Below, piece after piece: positions 1 through 9,128 of a stretch of DNA of 64,000 nucleotides; within the stretch, counting starts at the first letter, position 1, and the number at the start of each line of letters is the position of its first letter. The stretch spans positions 1 to 64,000 of the forward strand of contig CANLLF010000005.1 of assembly GCA_947491935.1 (NCBI GenBank). The letters run 5' to 3'. The stretch comes from an uncultured Roseicyclus sp. (lineage in GTDB: Bacteria > Pseudomonadota > Alphaproteobacteria > Rhodobacterales > Rhodobacteraceae). The notes beneath the pieces are model-generated. The model ran no database searches and had not been told where the DNA came from. It saw only the letters and a program-made list of their open reading frames with translations. A program made the translations under genes and the position numbers.

Positions 1-76
1 TCTTCCCGTGGTCAACATGACCAATCGTGCCGATGTTCACATGCGGCTTGTTACGTTCAAACTTTTCCTTTGCCAT
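1..76 (-). CDS. tuf: Elongation factor Tu, N-terminal fragment (runs off the window)
   Basis: The reverse strand from position 76 encodes 25 residues beginning [14 protein letters not shown] and reaching [11 protein letters not shown], which is the invariant EF-Tu amino terminus with the first part of the GTP-binding P-loop. EF-Tu delivers aminoacyl-tRNA to the ribosome. The rest of the gene lies left of the window. The call is certain from this segment alone, although the number of tuf copies in the genome cannot be seen. Confidence 0.97.
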
Positions 77-177
77 GCGGAGGCACCCCGTCGTTGAGGG
101 GTGCATCGCCGCAAGGCGGCCCGCACCCGTTTCACATCGCGGGCGACCTATTGCGCTTGGCGCGAAAAATCAAGCGG

Positions 178-855
178 TCAGTTGCCGGTTGCCTCCGGGC
201 ATGGCGCCTCGGCGGTTGGGACGCATTCCGCCGTGGCCGCCTCAATCGCGGCTTCCGCTTCCGCCGCTTCGGCCAGGGCTTCCACTCCACTCACGGCAGC
301 GGCCGCTTCCTCGGCGGAGATGTTGAACCATTCCGGGTTCTCCAGCATGAACAATTGCACCCGCCGAGCGGCGTTTCGTGCGAGCACCTGCATCTGCTCA
401 TTGCGGTTGCGGGCAATGCCGGAGCCGACAAGGAAGGTCTCGGGGCTGGTGCCTTCGAACACGATGATCTGCTCGGGCTCCTCATGGAGCTTGCGGCCCA
501 ATTCGTCGTCCCAGATGTTGACGGACAGGACCAGAACCGAGCGCGGGCTGAGCACGATCGGGATGCCCGGAGGCGCCAGGGCGTAGCCGTCGACCGCGAT
601 GCCGATATGGTACAGACGGTCCCCCTCGTATCCGCCGAAGCGGCGGTCGATCTCGGCCACGAGGATCTCTTCCCATTCCTCGGGCGTGGCGTTCCGCGAT
701 GGCGGCACCTGCTGCATGTTGTCCGCGACCACGATATTGTGGGACAGGCGGAAATCGCCCATCGGCGGCAATTCTTCTTCCAGCGGGTCACCTGCGGCAC
801 AGGCAACCAGCGCCAGGACCAGCCCCAAGGGGGCGAAACGGGCCAAACGCAACAT
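178..855 (-). CDS. Putative lipoprotein of unknown function
   Basis: A 225-residue protein with a short hydrophobic leader and a lipobox L-V-A-C (Cys19), so it is predicted to be exported and lipid-anchored. The middle part (about 60-170) has alternating hydrophobic strands. The tail from about residue 175 is an Ala/Glu-rich helix followed by Pro and two Cys near the end. I do not recognise a family. It lies between tuf and parC on the same strand, with more than 300 bases separating it from parC, so it is probably transcribed alone. Confidence 0.75.
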   Translation of the reverse strand: MLRLARFAPLGLVLALVACAAGDPLEEELPPMGDFRLSHNIVVADNMQQVPPSRNATPEEWEEILVAEIDRRFGGYEGDRLYHIGIAVDGYALAPPGIPIVLSPRSVLVLSVNIWDDELGRKLHEEPEQIIVFEGTSPETFLVGSGIARNRNEQMQVLARNAARRVQLFMLENPEWFNISAEEAAAAVSGVEALAEAAEAEAAIEAATAECVPTAEAPCPEATGN

Positions 856-1228
856 GGGCCACTCTCCTCGAACTTTTGTTGCCGCGAAGGTAGGGCGCGG
901 GTGGCAGGGGGTAAAGGCATCGATTGACCGGTTTCGAAGAAGTGTTACTCATTCGCCCCGACATCCGATCACGCCGCGATCCGAGCCGCAGAAGTCCCGG
1001 TTTTCAAAGATCGCGCGCGGAAAGAGCACTCCTCCCCCCCCTTGCTCGGTGGCCATGGGATCGGCAGTTTTCTGCGCAAGGTCGCACGTCAGGTTCACGC
1101 GCCGTGGTGCAAGGTGGAAATCCGAACCCAGGACCGGCGCGGCCGCATGGCGGCCTTCCGGTTTCTTGCACCGTTTCCGATGGGGCCGGTCCGGCGCCAG
1201 GCAAAACTGCGCGCGGCGTTGAGGGCGT
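856..1228. other. Gap with no recognised gene
   Basis: This 373-base stretch lies between the stop of parC and the start of the lipoprotein gene. I see no convincing coding frame, tRNA, repeat or strong hairpin. It presumably holds the parC 3' end and the lipoprotein promoter. Short open frames here have no family-like features. Confidence 0.5.
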
Positions 1229-3532
1229 TCACGTAAACCGGTTGTCTCTCGGAAAACCCCGCGGCGCCATGCGGCCGGCGCTGGCGCGTTTGGCGGTCCA
1301 TTCCGCCAGCTCGGTTTCGGTGCGGGTGCGACCGGCCGGATCAAGCCAGGTCAACCCGTCGTCCAGACGGAAGGTGCGGGCATCGGACAGGCCGCCATCC
1401 TTGTATTTCTGCAAGCGGACGCCCTTGCCGCGGCCCATTTCCGGCAGCTCTTCCAGCGCAAAGACCAGCAACTTGCGGTTTTCGCCCACGACGGCGACGT
1501 GATCGTCCGCCTCCGCCACTTTGGCGCAGATGCGGGCCGAGACATCGTCCTTCACATTCAGCACCTGCTTGCCCGAGCGGGTTTGCGCCAGGATATCCTC
1601 TTCCGCCACGATGAACCCGTCCCCGGCGGAACTTGCCATCAGCCGTTTGGCCCCGGCGCGGTGCACGAACAGATCCACAATCTGCACCTCGTTCGGCAAA
1701 TCGACCATCAGGCGCACCGGCTCACCCAGACCGCGCCCGCCGGGCAATCCGTTTGCGCCAAGCGTATAAACCCGGCCCTGTGATCCCAGGATCAACAGCT
1801 TGTCCGTGGTCTCCGCGTGGAAGGCGAACCGCGGTCCGTCGCCGTCGCGGAACTTCATCTCGGCGGAGAGGTCCACATGGCCCTTCATCGCGCGGATCCA
1901 GCCCATCTGGCTGCACACGACGGTAATCGGTTCCCGCTCGATCATGGCCTCAAGCGGCACGTCTTCCACCACGCCGGCCAGGGCAAACTGGGTGCGGCGC
2001 GCGCCGCCGGGCACCTTGGCGCCGAACTTGGCGCGGACCTCGCGCAACTCCTCGGCGATCCTGGCCCATTGAAGGTCGTCCTCGGCCAGCAGATCGTCGA
2101 GATCCGCGCGTTCGCGCATCAGCCGATCCCGCTCGGATTGCAGCTCCATCTCTTCCAGCCGCCGCAGGGAGCGCAGGCGCATGTTGAGGATCGCCTCGAC
2201 CTGCACCTCGGTCAGTTCCCCCTCCCCCGGGGCGGGCGTGCGATAATCGGCCTCGGAGGTGGCGCGCACGAAATCCTGCCCCCAATCCTCGCGCATCAGG
2301 GCGGCTTTGGGGCTGTCATCGTAGCGGATGATGTCGATCACGCGGTCGAGGTTCAGAAACGCGATCAGGAAGCCTTCCAACACCTCCAAGCGATGGTCGA
2401 TCTGCGCCATCCGGTGCCGCGACCGGCGCAAAAGCACGTCGCGGCGGTGGTCAAGGAAGGCGCGCAGCACCTCCTTGAGGGAACAGACTTTGGGTGTCCG
2501 GCCGTCGATCAGCACGTTCATGTTGAGGCTGAACCGGTTTTCCAGATCCGATTGCCGGAACAGCGTGCCCATCAGGACGTCGGGATCAACCGTCTTGGCG
2601 CGGGGTTCGAGGACGATGCGAATGTCGTCGGCACTCTCGTCCCGGACATCGGCAAGGATCGGCAGTTTCTTGAGCTGGATCAGCTCGGCCAGCTTTTCGA
2701 TCAGCTTGGATTTCTGCACCTGATAGGGGATCTCGGTCACGATGATCTGCCAGGTGCCGCGGCCCAGATCCTCAACCTCCCACTTGGCGCGCACGCGGAA
2801 GCCGCCTTTGCCGGTCCGGTAGGTCTCGGCCATGCTTTCGGGCGGTTCGACGATCACACCGCCGGTCGGGAAATCGGGGCCTTTGACGTAGTTGAGCAAG
2901 GTGTCGTCGCGCGCGTCCGGCGTCTTGATCAGATGCAGACAGGCCGCGATCAGTTCATCGAGATTGTGGGGCGGGATGTTCGTCGCCATGCCGACCGCGA
3001 TGCCACTGGAGCCATTGGCCAGAAGGTTCGGAACCTGCGCGGGCAGTACCTCGGGCTCCTGCAAGGTGCCGTCGTAATTGTCGCGGAAATTCACCGCGTC
3101 TTCCGACAGGCCCTCAAGCAGCGCCTCGGCCATCGCCGTCATGCGGGCCTCGGTGTAGCGCGACGCCGCCGGGTTGTCGCCGTCGATATTCCCGAAATTC
3201 CCTTGCCCGTCGACCAGCGGATAGCGGATCACAAAATCCTGCGCCAAGCGCGCCATCGCGTCGTAGATGGCCGCATCGCCGTGGGGGTGGTAGTTGCCCA
3301 TCACGTCGCCGGAAATCTTCGCCGATTTGCGGAAACCGCCGTTCGAGGCCAGTCGCAGCTCCCGCATCGCATAGAGGATACGGCGGTGCACCGGCTTCAG
3401 CCCGTCGCGCGCATCGGGCAGGGCGCGGTGCATGATCGTGCTGAGCGCATACTGAAGATACCGCGAGCCGATGGCGCGGCTGAGCGGTTCCGCCTCCTGG
3501 CGGTCATCTTGTGTGTCGTCATCACTGCTCAT
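1229..3532 (-). CDS. parC: DNA topoisomerase IV subunit A
   Basis: A 767-residue type IIA topoisomerase subunit that breaks and rejoins DNA to decatenate daughter chromosomes, working with ParE. The N-terminal breakage-reunion domain is clear: [15 protein letters not shown] near residue 42, HPHGDAA at 82-88 and the catalytic tyrosine Tyr126 in [10 protein letters not shown]. The C-terminal part shows beta-pinwheel repeats without a GyrA box, which favours ParC over GyrA. The quinolone-determining positions equal to E. coli Ser80 and Glu84 are Ala87 and Asp91 here. The gene starts at ATG 3532. Confidence 0.96.
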   Translation of the reverse strand: MSSDDDTQDDRQEAEPLSRAIGSRYLQYALSTIMHRALPDARDGLKPVHRRILYAMRELRLASNGGFRKSAKISGDVMGNYHPHGDAAIYDAMARLAQDFVIRYPLVDGQGNFGNIDGDNPAASRYTEARMTAMAEALLEGLSEDAVNFRDNYDGTLQEPEVLPAQVPNLLANGSSGIAVGMATNIPPHNLDELIAACLHLIKTPDARDDTLLNYVKGPDFPTGGVIVEPPESMAETYRTGKGGFRVRAKWEVEDLGRGTWQIIVTEIPYQVQKSKLIEKLAELIQLKKLPILADVRDESADDIRIVLEPRAKTVDPDVLMGTLFRQSDLENRFSLNMNVLIDGRTPKVCSLKEVLRAFLDHRRDVLLRRSRHRMAQIDHRLEVLEGFLIAFLNLDRVIDIIRYDDSPKAALMREDWGQDFVRATSEADYRTPAPGEGELTEVQVEAILNMRLRSLRRLEEMELQSERDRLMRERADLDDLLAEDDLQWARIAEELREVRAKFGAKVPGGARRTQFALAGVVEDVPLEAMIEREPITVVCSQMGWIRAMKGHVDLSAEMKFRDGDGPRFAFHAETTDKLLILGSQGRVYTLGANGLPGGRGLGEPVRLMVDLPNEVQIVDLFVHRAGAKRLMASSAGDGFIVAEEDILAQTRSGKQVLNVKDDVSARICAKVAEADDHVAVVGENRKLLVFALEELPEMGRGKGVRLQKYKDGGLSDARTFRLDDGLTWLDPAGRTRTETELAEWTAKRASAGRMAPRGFPRDNRFT

Positions 3533-3591
3533 CTAGATCATGTGCATATCGGGGCATCACCTTACCAGCAAGGCGTGAAATGACGCTGGCC

Positions 3592-3600
3592 TGTGGATAA
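3592..3600 (-). promoter_or_regulatory. Single consensus DnaA box
   Basis: TGTGGATAA on the plus strand is the exact reverse complement of the DnaA box TTATCCACA. It lies about 60 bases upstream of the parC start and about 65 bases upstream of the SH3-protein start. Only one box is present, so this is not an origin. It could be a DnaA-responsive promoter site or chance. Confidence 0.3.
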
Positions 3601-3666
3601 ACCCTATTTTCGAATCGGCATTTTGCGTAAGGGCTTGCACTCCGAGCCAGACAAGTGAGGGGCGAC

Positions 3667-4263
3667 ATGATCCGCCTGACCGTCACGTTGATCGTGGCCA
3701 TCTACATCGTGTTGATTGTGGTGCCCGGCCCGGACCATGGCGAAAACACGACGGTCACCCGCACGGATGGGCAAAACTGGCTTGTGTCCCTCATCACTGA
3801 TGCCGAAAGCAACGCGCAGACGCCGCCGGATCGCCCGGCCAGCGCGGCGCGCAGTTCACGCGCGACGATCGCCACCGCATTGACGGAAACCGACAATGGG
3901 CTGACCTTCGAGACGGCGGACGGGGAACAACTCATCGTCTCTGCGGTGATCGATCCCACAGACCTTCCGGCTGACACGGAGGAGAACGGCCTCGCCATCG
4001 GCAATGTCACCGTGGCCGACCCCGTGGAGCAGGCGCCGGAGGCGGTTCAGGTCGCCGATGCCCGGATCCTCTGGCGCGTGACCGGCGACCGGGTGAATTT
4101 CCGAGCCGGGCCGTCGACGAATACGGCAATCCTGGGCGCTCTGGTGCGTGGCGATCAGGTCGAATTCCTCGCCGAAGCGCCCGACGATTGGGCGCATCTG
4201 CGCGTCGTGAACACCGGTCTGGAAGGATACATGGCGATGCGCTTTCTGGAGCCTGTGAACTGA
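3667..4263 (+). CDS. SH3 domain-containing exported protein
   Basis: One hydrophobic N-terminal segment (LTVTLIVAIYIVLIVV) acts as signal or anchor. A low-complexity linker follows, then a C-terminal bacterial SH3 (SH3b) domain of about 60 residues with the VNFRAGPSTN motif and the closing GYMAMRFLEP. Such proteins usually bind peptidoglycan in the periplasm. I start at ATG 3667 because the GAGGGG just before it is a good ribosome site. A GTG four codons upstream (3655) is the alternative. It is divergent from parC. Confidence 0.75.
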   Translation: MIRLTVTLIVAIYIVLIVVPGPDHGENTTVTRTDGQNWLVSLITDAESNAQTPPDRPASAARSSRATIATALTETDNGLTFETADGEQLIVSAVIDPTDLPADTEENGLAIGNVTVADPVEQAPEAVQVADARILWRVTGDRVNFRAGPSTNTAILGALVRGDQVEFLAEAPDDWAHLRVVNTGLEGYMAMRFLEPVN

Positions 4264-4280
4264 TCCGCTTGCACCCCATG

Positions 4281-4322
4281 TCCTGCCTGCCTTACGCAGG
4301 TGGAGAGGCAGATCAGGCAGGA
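4281..4322 (+). promoter_or_regulatory. Inverted repeat whose right arm covers the ribosome site of the next gene
   Basis: TCCTGCCTG (4281-4289) is perfectly complementary to CAGGCAGGA (4314-4322), leaving a 24-base loop. The right arm contains the AGGA expected to be the ribosome-binding site for the TTG start at 4327. The structure could lower translation of the SDR gene, or act as a weak terminator for the SH3 gene. There is no T-run, so I favour the former. Confidence 0.4.
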
Positions 4323-4326
4323 TAAT

Positions 4327-5154
4327 TTGACGAAATCCATTCTTATCACCGGCTGCTCTTCGGGCATTGGCTACGTGGCCGCGCAGAGCCTGCAGGCGCG
4401 GGGCTGGCGCGTGTTCGCCTCGGTCCGGTCCGAAGACGACAGGGCGCGGTTGGAGGCGGAGGGCCTTGAAAGCCTGATCCTGGATGTCCGCGACGGGAAC
4501 AGCATCGCAGAGGCGTTGGCCCATGTGCTGGACCAAACCGGCGGCACGCTCGACGCCGTTTTCAACAATGCCGGATACGGCCTGCCCGGCGCTGTCGAAG
4601 ACCTGCCGGTCGAGGGGCTGCGCGAGATTTTCGAAACCAACCTGTTCGGGTTGCACGACCTCACGCGCCGGGTGATCCCGGTGATGCGCAAGCAGGGCCA
4701 TGGCCGGATCGTGCAGCACTCCTCCGGCTTTGGGCGCCATGTGATGAAGTGGCGCGGCGCCTATAACGCGTCGAAACACGCGCTTGAGGGGCTGACCGAT
4801 ACGATGCGGCTGGAGCTGCGCGGCACCGGCATTCATGTCTCCACCCTGAATACCGGCCCGGTGACCTCCAAATTCCGGATCAACTCGATCCCGCAATTCG
4901 AGCGCTGGATTGATTGGGAACGCTCCGCCAATCCGGACCGCTACCGCAAGGAATTGCTGCCGTTTCTCTACGAGGATACCGGACGCGCGCCGTTCCAGAG
5001 GGAACCGGACGCCGTTGTCCGCCGCCTGATCCATGCGGTGGAATCCGCCAATCCCCGCCCGCGCTATCATATCACCGGCGCGACCCATATCGCCGAGGCC
5101 CTGCGCCGCGCGCTTCCGCAGCGCATGCTCGACGCAATCGCGGCCCGGCTCTAG
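4327..5154 (+). CDS. Short-chain dehydrogenase/reductase (SDR family)
   Basis: A 275-residue classical SDR, an NAD(P)-dependent oxidoreductase. The cofactor motif TGCSSGIG is at residues 8-15, NNAG near 80-83, the catalytic Ser around 132, and Tyr146-xxx-Lys150 in YNASK. The substrate is not predictable. I prefer the TTG start at 4327, which puts the Rossmann strand at the usual distance and follows an AGGA. An in-frame GTG at 4300 would add nine residues and run through the hairpin region. It is preceded by an inverted repeat that may hide the ribosome site. Confidence 0.85.
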   Translation: MTKSILITGCSSGIGYVAAQSLQARGWRVFASVRSEDDRARLEAEGLESLILDVRDGNSIAEALAHVLDQTGGTLDAVFNNAGYGLPGAVEDLPVEGLREIFETNLFGLHDLTRRVIPVMRKQGHGRIVQHSSGFGRHVMKWRGAYNASKHALEGLTDTMRLELRGTGIHVSTLNTGPVTSKFRINSIPQFERWIDWERSANPDRYRKELLPFLYEDTGRAPFQREPDAVVRRLIHAVESANPRPRYHITGATHIAEALRRALPQRMLDAIAARL

Positions 5155-5204
5155 CCTTTCGCCCACAGCCTGCTACCTAGGCCCGGACAGTGACCGGAGA
5201 TGAC

Positions 5205-5414
5205 ATGACAAACGACCCGCTTCTTATCCTGGCATTGGTGGCCTGTGGCGCCGTGCTGGTCATCCTGCTTCTGGGCATCAACTCGTTCCGCCGCGGCGGG
5301 CAGGATAGCGCGAAGCAATCCAACAAACTCATGCAATGGCGGATCGGGATGCAATTCCTTGCCATCCTGCTGCTGCTCGCATTCGTCTATTTCCGTCGGC
5401 AATCAGGGGGCTGA
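5205..5414 (+). CDS. Small two-helix membrane protein, HIG1-like (twin transmembrane)
   Basis: A 69-residue protein with two membrane helices (LLILALVACGAVLVILLLGI and IGMQFLAILLLLAFVYF) joined by a basic, polar loop ending in QSNKLMQWR. This architecture and the loop match the HIG1 (hypoxia-induced gene) family, which in alphaproteobacteria is associated with respiratory complexes. The start at ATG 5205 has GGAG six bases upstream. The cobalamin adenosyltransferase gene begins six bases after its stop, so the two are probably cotranscribed. Confidence 0.75.
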   Translation: MTNDPLLILALVACGAVLVILLLGINSFRRGGQDSAKQSNKLMQWRIGMQFLAILLLLAFVYFRRQSGG

Positions 5415-5419
5415 ACGAC

Positions 5420-5992
5420 ATGGTTGTTCTCAACAAGATCTACACGCGCACCGGCGATGCGGGCGAAACCGCCCTGGGTGACGGCAGCCGCGTGGCCAAG
5501 TATTCGCAGCGGGTGACGGCCTATGGCACCGTGGATGAGCTGAACGCCACGTTGGGCGTCGCACGCCTCCATGCCGAGGGTGTGATGGCCGAGCGGATCG
5601 CGATGATCCAGAACGACCTGTTCGATCTCGGCGCGGACCTGTGTACCCCCAACATGGAGATGGACGGGGAGCGGGAATATGAACCTCTCCGCATGGCCGA
5701 CGCGCAGGTGGATCGCCTTGAGGCCGAGATTGACGAGATGAACCCGAAGCTGGAGCCGCTGCGATCTTTCATCCTGCCCGGCGGGTCGCCCCTGGCCACG
5801 CATTTGCACATCTGCCGGACGGTCTGTCGCCGGGCCGAGCGGCTCTCGGTGGAATTAGGTGGTGTGGAATCGATCAACCCGGCTGGCGTCAAATACCTCA
5901 ACCGCCTGTCAGACTGGTTCTTCGTGGCAGGCCGCATCGCCAATAACGACGGCAAGGGCGACATCCTGTGGGTCCCAGGCGCGAACCGGTAG
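5420..5992 (+). CDS. Cob(I)alamin adenosyltransferase, PduO type
   Basis: A 190-residue ATP:corrinoid adenosyltransferase that makes adenosylcobalamin. The N-terminal ATP-binding stretch begins TRTGDAGETALGDG (residues 9-22). The conserved block around FILPGGSPLATHLH, the RTVCRRAERLSV helix, and LNRLSDWFFVAGR near the end all fit the PduO/MMAB family at full length. Adenosylcobalamin is needed by ethylmalonyl-CoA and methylmalonyl-CoA mutases, which fits the mcd gene elsewhere in the window. Confidence 0.92.
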   Translation: MVVLNKIYTRTGDAGETALGDGSRVAKYSQRVTAYGTVDELNATLGVARLHAEGVMAERIAMIQNDLFDLGADLCTPNMEMDGEREYEPLRMADAQVDRLEAEIDEMNPKLEPLRSFILPGGSPLATHLHICRTVCRRAERLSVELGGVESINPAGVKYLNRLSDWFFVAGRIANNDGKGDILWVPGANR

Positions 5993-6055
5993 CACGGCCA
6001 CGCGAGACATTCGCAGTTTCTTCATGGGGGCGGTCGATGGTCCCCGGGACGCTGT

Positions 6056-6421
6056 TCAGGCGGGCTGCCACAATTCGATCGGATTGCCTTCAGGGTCGTT
6101 CAGCCAGGCGAAGGACCCGTTCGGATAAGGGGATTCCGGGTCCCGGCGGATCTCGATCCCCGCATCTTCCAGCTGCGTTATCATCGCCTCCAGATCCCGC
6201 ACCCGGAAATTCAGCATGAATTCCTTGTCGCGATTGCCGAAATACTCGGTCACCTTCTCGAACGGCGCGAACACGGTCTCGCCCTCCTGCTGCCGCCAGC
6301 ACGGAGACACGTAATCCCCGGGCACACGATCGATGCCGAGATGTTTGTGATACCACTCCGCCAATGCGTCCGGATCCTCCGCCCGAAAGAAGAAGCCGCC
6401 GAAGCCCAGAACCTTTTCCAT
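6056..6421 (-). CDS. VOC/glyoxalase-like family protein
   Basis: A 121-residue protein of the vicinal oxygen chelate fold: paired beta-alpha-beta-beta-beta units beginning GFGGFFFRAEDPDALAEWY and ending with the family signature LNDPEGNPIELWQP. Metal-binding candidates include the Glu in IELW. The substrate is unknown. The start at ATG 6421 follows a GGGGGG tract in an AATGAC context. An upstream in-frame start would add 20 residues without family similarity. Confidence 0.8.
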   Translation of the reverse strand: MEKVLGFGGFFFRAEDPDALAEWYHKHLGIDRVPGDYVSPCWRQQEGETVFAPFEKVTEYFGNRDKEFMLNFRVRDLEAMITQLEDAGIEIRRDPESPYPNGSFAWLNDPEGNPIELWQPA

Positions 6422-6575
6422 GTCATTCCCCCCAAATCCGATCCCGGCCCTCCGAGACAGGATCAACCCGCCCGTCGACACTGACGCAGCGGTGCAACAG
6501 GATCACGGGATTTCGCCCGTAAACGGATTGTTAACCGAACTGTCTGCAATTCCTTAACACTTTTCGTGATATCCT

Positions 6576-7241
6576 GTGGATATGTCCCATGTGAAAGCCA
6601 ATCGAGCTTACAGTCGGGCCGAGTATCTCTCGGACGCTCTCGTTCACGGGTTGGGTATCGGCGGGGCCCTTGTGGCCGGACCGGTCATCGTGGGCCTCTC
6701 CGCGCTCTGGATCGGCGATCCGGGCCTGGTCACCGCGTTCGCCATCTACGCCATCACGCTTCTGGCGATGTGGGTCTGCTCCGCGCTCTACAACCTCGTG
6801 CAACGCGAGGAATGGACGGCCGGGTTCCGCCGCCTCGATCAATCGGCGATCTATTTCAAGATCGCCGGCACCTATACACCGTTCATTGCGCTGGCCTCCG
6901 GCTCCATGGGGTTTCTGGCCGGCATCTGGACGGTCGCGCTGGCCGGCGCCTCCGTCATCCTGTTCTCCAAACGCTCCTATATCTGGCTCGCCATCTTGCT
7001 CTATCTGAGCCTTGGATGGGCAGGCACCGTGCTTGGCGGGCCGCTCCTGACCGGCCTGACGCCGCTGACGCTTGGCCTTCTGGTCGCCGGTGGCCTCAGC
7101 TATTCTTTCGGGATCATTTTCCTGATGTGGCACCGCTTGCCGTTCCACAACACGATCTGGCACATCTTCGTGCTTGCGGGCACCGGCACGTGCTACGCCG
7201 CGATTGTCGCCGAGCTGCTCCACAACACCTCCCTCACCTGA
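6576..7241 (+). CDS. Hemolysin III family (YqfA/PAQR-like) membrane protein
   Basis: A 221-residue protein with about seven membrane helices and the family landmarks: SDALVHGLGIGGAL at the start, RLDQSAIYFKIAGTYTPF in the middle and the C-terminal histidines of NTIWHIFVLAG. Despite the name, most members are not toxins but integral-membrane hydrolase-like proteins related to adiponectin receptors. The start is GTG 6576 or ATG 6582; no strong ribosome site decides it. Confidence 0.88.
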   Translation: MDMSHVKANRAYSRAEYLSDALVHGLGIGGALVAGPVIVGLSALWIGDPGLVTAFAIYAITLLAMWVCSALYNLVQREEWTAGFRRLDQSAIYFKIAGTYTPFIALASGSMGFLAGIWTVALAGASVILFSKRSYIWLAILLYLSLGWAGTVLGGPLLTGLTPLTLGLLVAGGLSYSFGIIFLMWHRLPFHNTIWHIFVLAGTGTCYAAIVAELLHNTSLT

Positions 7242-7302
7242 CAAGAGCCGTAACGCGGCGTCGCAAGCCCGCCCCGCGTCGATTTTGGCCTATTTTCCCG
7301 TC

Positions 7303-7356
7303 TCGGTTGGGGCTATCTCTCTGGCGAGATTGCTTGATTGGGTCCGTCCCAACCGA
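7303..7356. promoter_or_regulatory. Nine-base inverted repeat upstream of etfB
   Basis: TCGGTTGGG (7303-7311) and CCCAACCGA (7348-7356) are perfectly complementary, 36 bases apart, and end 19 bases before the etfB ATG. The position suits an mRNA leader structure or two half-sites for a regulator. No regulator family is recognised. Confidence 0.35.
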
Positions 7357-7375
7357 TGACAGAGGGAGAACGTGA

Positions 7376-8137
7376 ATGAAGGTCCTGGTGCCTGTAAAAC
7401 GCGTGATCGATTACAACGTAAAAGTCCGCGTGAAGGCGGATGGCTCCGGGGTCGATCTTGCCAACGTGAAAATGTCGATGAACCCGTTCGACGAGATTGC
7501 CGTCGAAGAGGCCATTCGCCTGAAAGAGGCCGGGAAGGCCGACGAAGTGGTCGCCGTTTCCATCGGTGTGAAACAATCGCAGGAAACGCTGCGCACCGCT
7601 TTGGCCATGGGCGCGGATCGCGCGATCCTGGTTGTCGCCACCGATGACGTGCACACGGATATCGAGCCGCTGGCCGTCGCCAAGATCCTCAAGGCGGTGA
7701 TCGATGAAGAGCAGCCGGGCCTCGTCCTGGCGGGCAAGCAGGCCATCGACAACGACATGAACGCCACCGGCCAGATGCTGTCGGCGCTTCTGGGATGGTC
7801 GCAAGGCACCTTCGCCTCCGAGGTCGATATCGACGGCGACACCGCCAAGGTCACCCGCGAGGTGGACGGCGGGTTGCAGACGATTTCCGTTAAGATGCCC
7901 GCCATCATCACCGTCGACCTGCGCTTGAACGAGCCGCGTTATGCGTCGCTGCCCAACATCATGAAGGCCAAGAAAAAGCCGCTGGATGAGAAAACCGCCG
8001 CCGATTACGGCGTCGATGTCACGCCGCGCCTGGAGGTCGTCAAGACAACGGAACCCGAGGCCCGTGCCGCTGGCGTGAAAGTTGCTTCGGTCGACGAACT
8101 TCTCACCAAACTCAAAGACGAAGCGGGAGTGATCTGA
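7376..8137 (+). CDS. etfB: Electron transfer flavoprotein subunit beta
   Basis: A 253-residue ETF beta subunit, starting [20 protein letters not shown] and carrying the [15 protein letters not shown] block and the recognition-loop region [18 protein letters not shown] near residue 190. With EtfA it carries electrons from acyl-CoA dehydrogenases to ETF:ubiquinone oxidoreductase. A good GAGGGAGAA ribosome site precedes ATG 7376. Its TGA stop overlaps the etfA start by one base, indicating translational coupling. Confidence 0.97.
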   Translation: MKVLVPVKRVIDYNVKVRVKADGSGVDLANVKMSMNPFDEIAVEEAIRLKEAGKADEVVAVSIGVKQSQETLRTALAMGADRAILVVATDDVHTDIEPLAVAKILKAVIDEEQPGLVLAGKQAIDNDMNATGQMLSALLGWSQGTFASEVDIDGDTAKVTREVDGGLQTISVKMPAIITVDLRLNEPRYASLPNIMKAKKKPLDEKTAADYGVDVTPRLEVVKTTEPEARAAGVKVASVDELLTKLKDEAGVI

Positions 8138-9063
8138 TGGCTGTTCTTCTTCTTGGTGAAGTGAATTCCGGCGAGTTGGCGATGGATGCCACGGCCAAGG
8201 CCGTGACCGCCGCCGCGCAGCTTGGCGATGTGACCGTGCTGTGCGCCGGGGCGTCTGCCAAAGCCGCCGCGGATGAGGCCGCGACCATTCAGGGCGTGTC
8301 CAAGGTGCTCTGCGCCGAAGATCCGTCGCTCGGCCACCGCCTGGCCGAACCGACCGCCGCGCTGATCGTATCGCTGGCCGGCGACTATTCGCACATCGTG
8401 GCGCCCGCCACGACGGACGCGAAAAACGTCATGCCCCGCGTCGCGGCGCTGCTGGACGTCATGGTGATCTCGGACGCTTCCGCCGTGGTCGATGCCGACA
8501 CGTTCGAGCGCCCGATCTATGCGGGCAACGCGATCCAGACGGTGAAATCATCGGATGCCACCAAGGTTGTGACCTTCCGCACCTCCACGTTCGACGCCGC
8601 CGAAACCGGGGGATCGGCGCCCGTTGAAACCATTGATGCCGCGGCTAATCCCGGCCTCAGCGAATGGATCGAAGACAAGGTCGCCGCCAGCGACCGGCCG
8701 GAGCTGACCTCGGCCGGGATCGTCGTGTCCGGCGGGCGGGGCGTTGGCTCGGAAGAGCAATTCGCGCTGATCGAAGGCCTGGCCGACAAGTTGGGCGCCG
8801 CCGTTGGCGCCTCCCGCGCAGCGGTCGATTCGGGCTATGCGCCGAACGACTGGCAGGTGGGCCAGACCGGCAAGGTTGTGGCACCGGATCTGTATGTCGC
8901 CGTCGGCATTTCCGGCGCGATCCAGCATCTGGCCGGCATGAAGGACAGCAAGGTTATCGTCGCCATCAACAAGGACGAGGAAGCGCCGATTTTCCAGGTT
9001 GCCGATTACGGCCTGGTGGCCGACCTCTTCGACGCCGTGCCGGAGCTGACTAGTAAGCTCTGA
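8137..9063 (+). CDS. etfA: Electron transfer flavoprotein subunit alpha
   Basis: A 308-residue ETF alpha subunit. The C-terminal FAD-binding half is unmistakable: [12 protein letters not shown] near residue 188, [19 protein letters not shown], and [13 protein letters not shown] followed by [20 protein letters not shown]. It forms the heterodimeric electron carrier with EtfB. It begins at ATG 8137, sharing one base with the etfB stop, and is followed by a strong terminator. Likely electron donors include the mcd product in this window. Confidence 0.97.
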   Translation: MAVLLLGEVNSGELAMDATAKAVTAAAQLGDVTVLCAGASAKAAADEAATIQGVSKVLCAEDPSLGHRLAEPTAALIVSLAGDYSHIVAPATTDAKNVMPRVAALLDVMVISDASAVVDADTFERPIYAGNAIQTVKSSDATKVVTFRTSTFDAAETGGSAPVETIDAAANPGLSEWIEDKVAASDRPELTSAGIVVSGGRGVGSEEQFALIEGLADKLGAAVGASRAAVDSGYAPNDWQVGQTGKVVAPDLYVAVGISGAIQHLAGMKDSKVIVAINKDEEAPIFQVADYGLVADLFDAVPELTSKL

Positions 9064-9086
9064 CCACCGGAACCTGTCTCAACGTC

Positions 9087-9125
9087 AAACCCCGCGCCGG
9101 CCCCGATCCGACGCGGGGTTTTTCT
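9087..9125 (+). terminator. Rho-independent terminator of etfBA
   Basis: AAACCCCGCG (9087-9096) pairs with CGCGGGGTTT (9112-9121), followed by a T-rich run. It sits 24 bases after the etfA stop, between convergent genes. Confidence 0.9.
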
Positions 9126-9128
9126 TTG

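Noticed and set aside
1100-1145. tRNA-like GAAATCCGAACCC segment between parC and the lipoprotein
   Set aside because: The T-loop resemblance is partial and no acceptor or anticodon stem can be drawn around it.
1817-3583. A 588-codon open frame on the plus strand opposite parC
   Set aside because: It is the mirror of parC in GC-rich DNA; the protein is rich in Gly, His, Gln and Arg with no domain, while the minus strand encodes an intact ParC.
3592-3600. Replication origin suggested by a consensus DnaA box near parC
   Set aside because: Only one box, no cluster, no AT-rich unwinding region and no origin-linked genes nearby.
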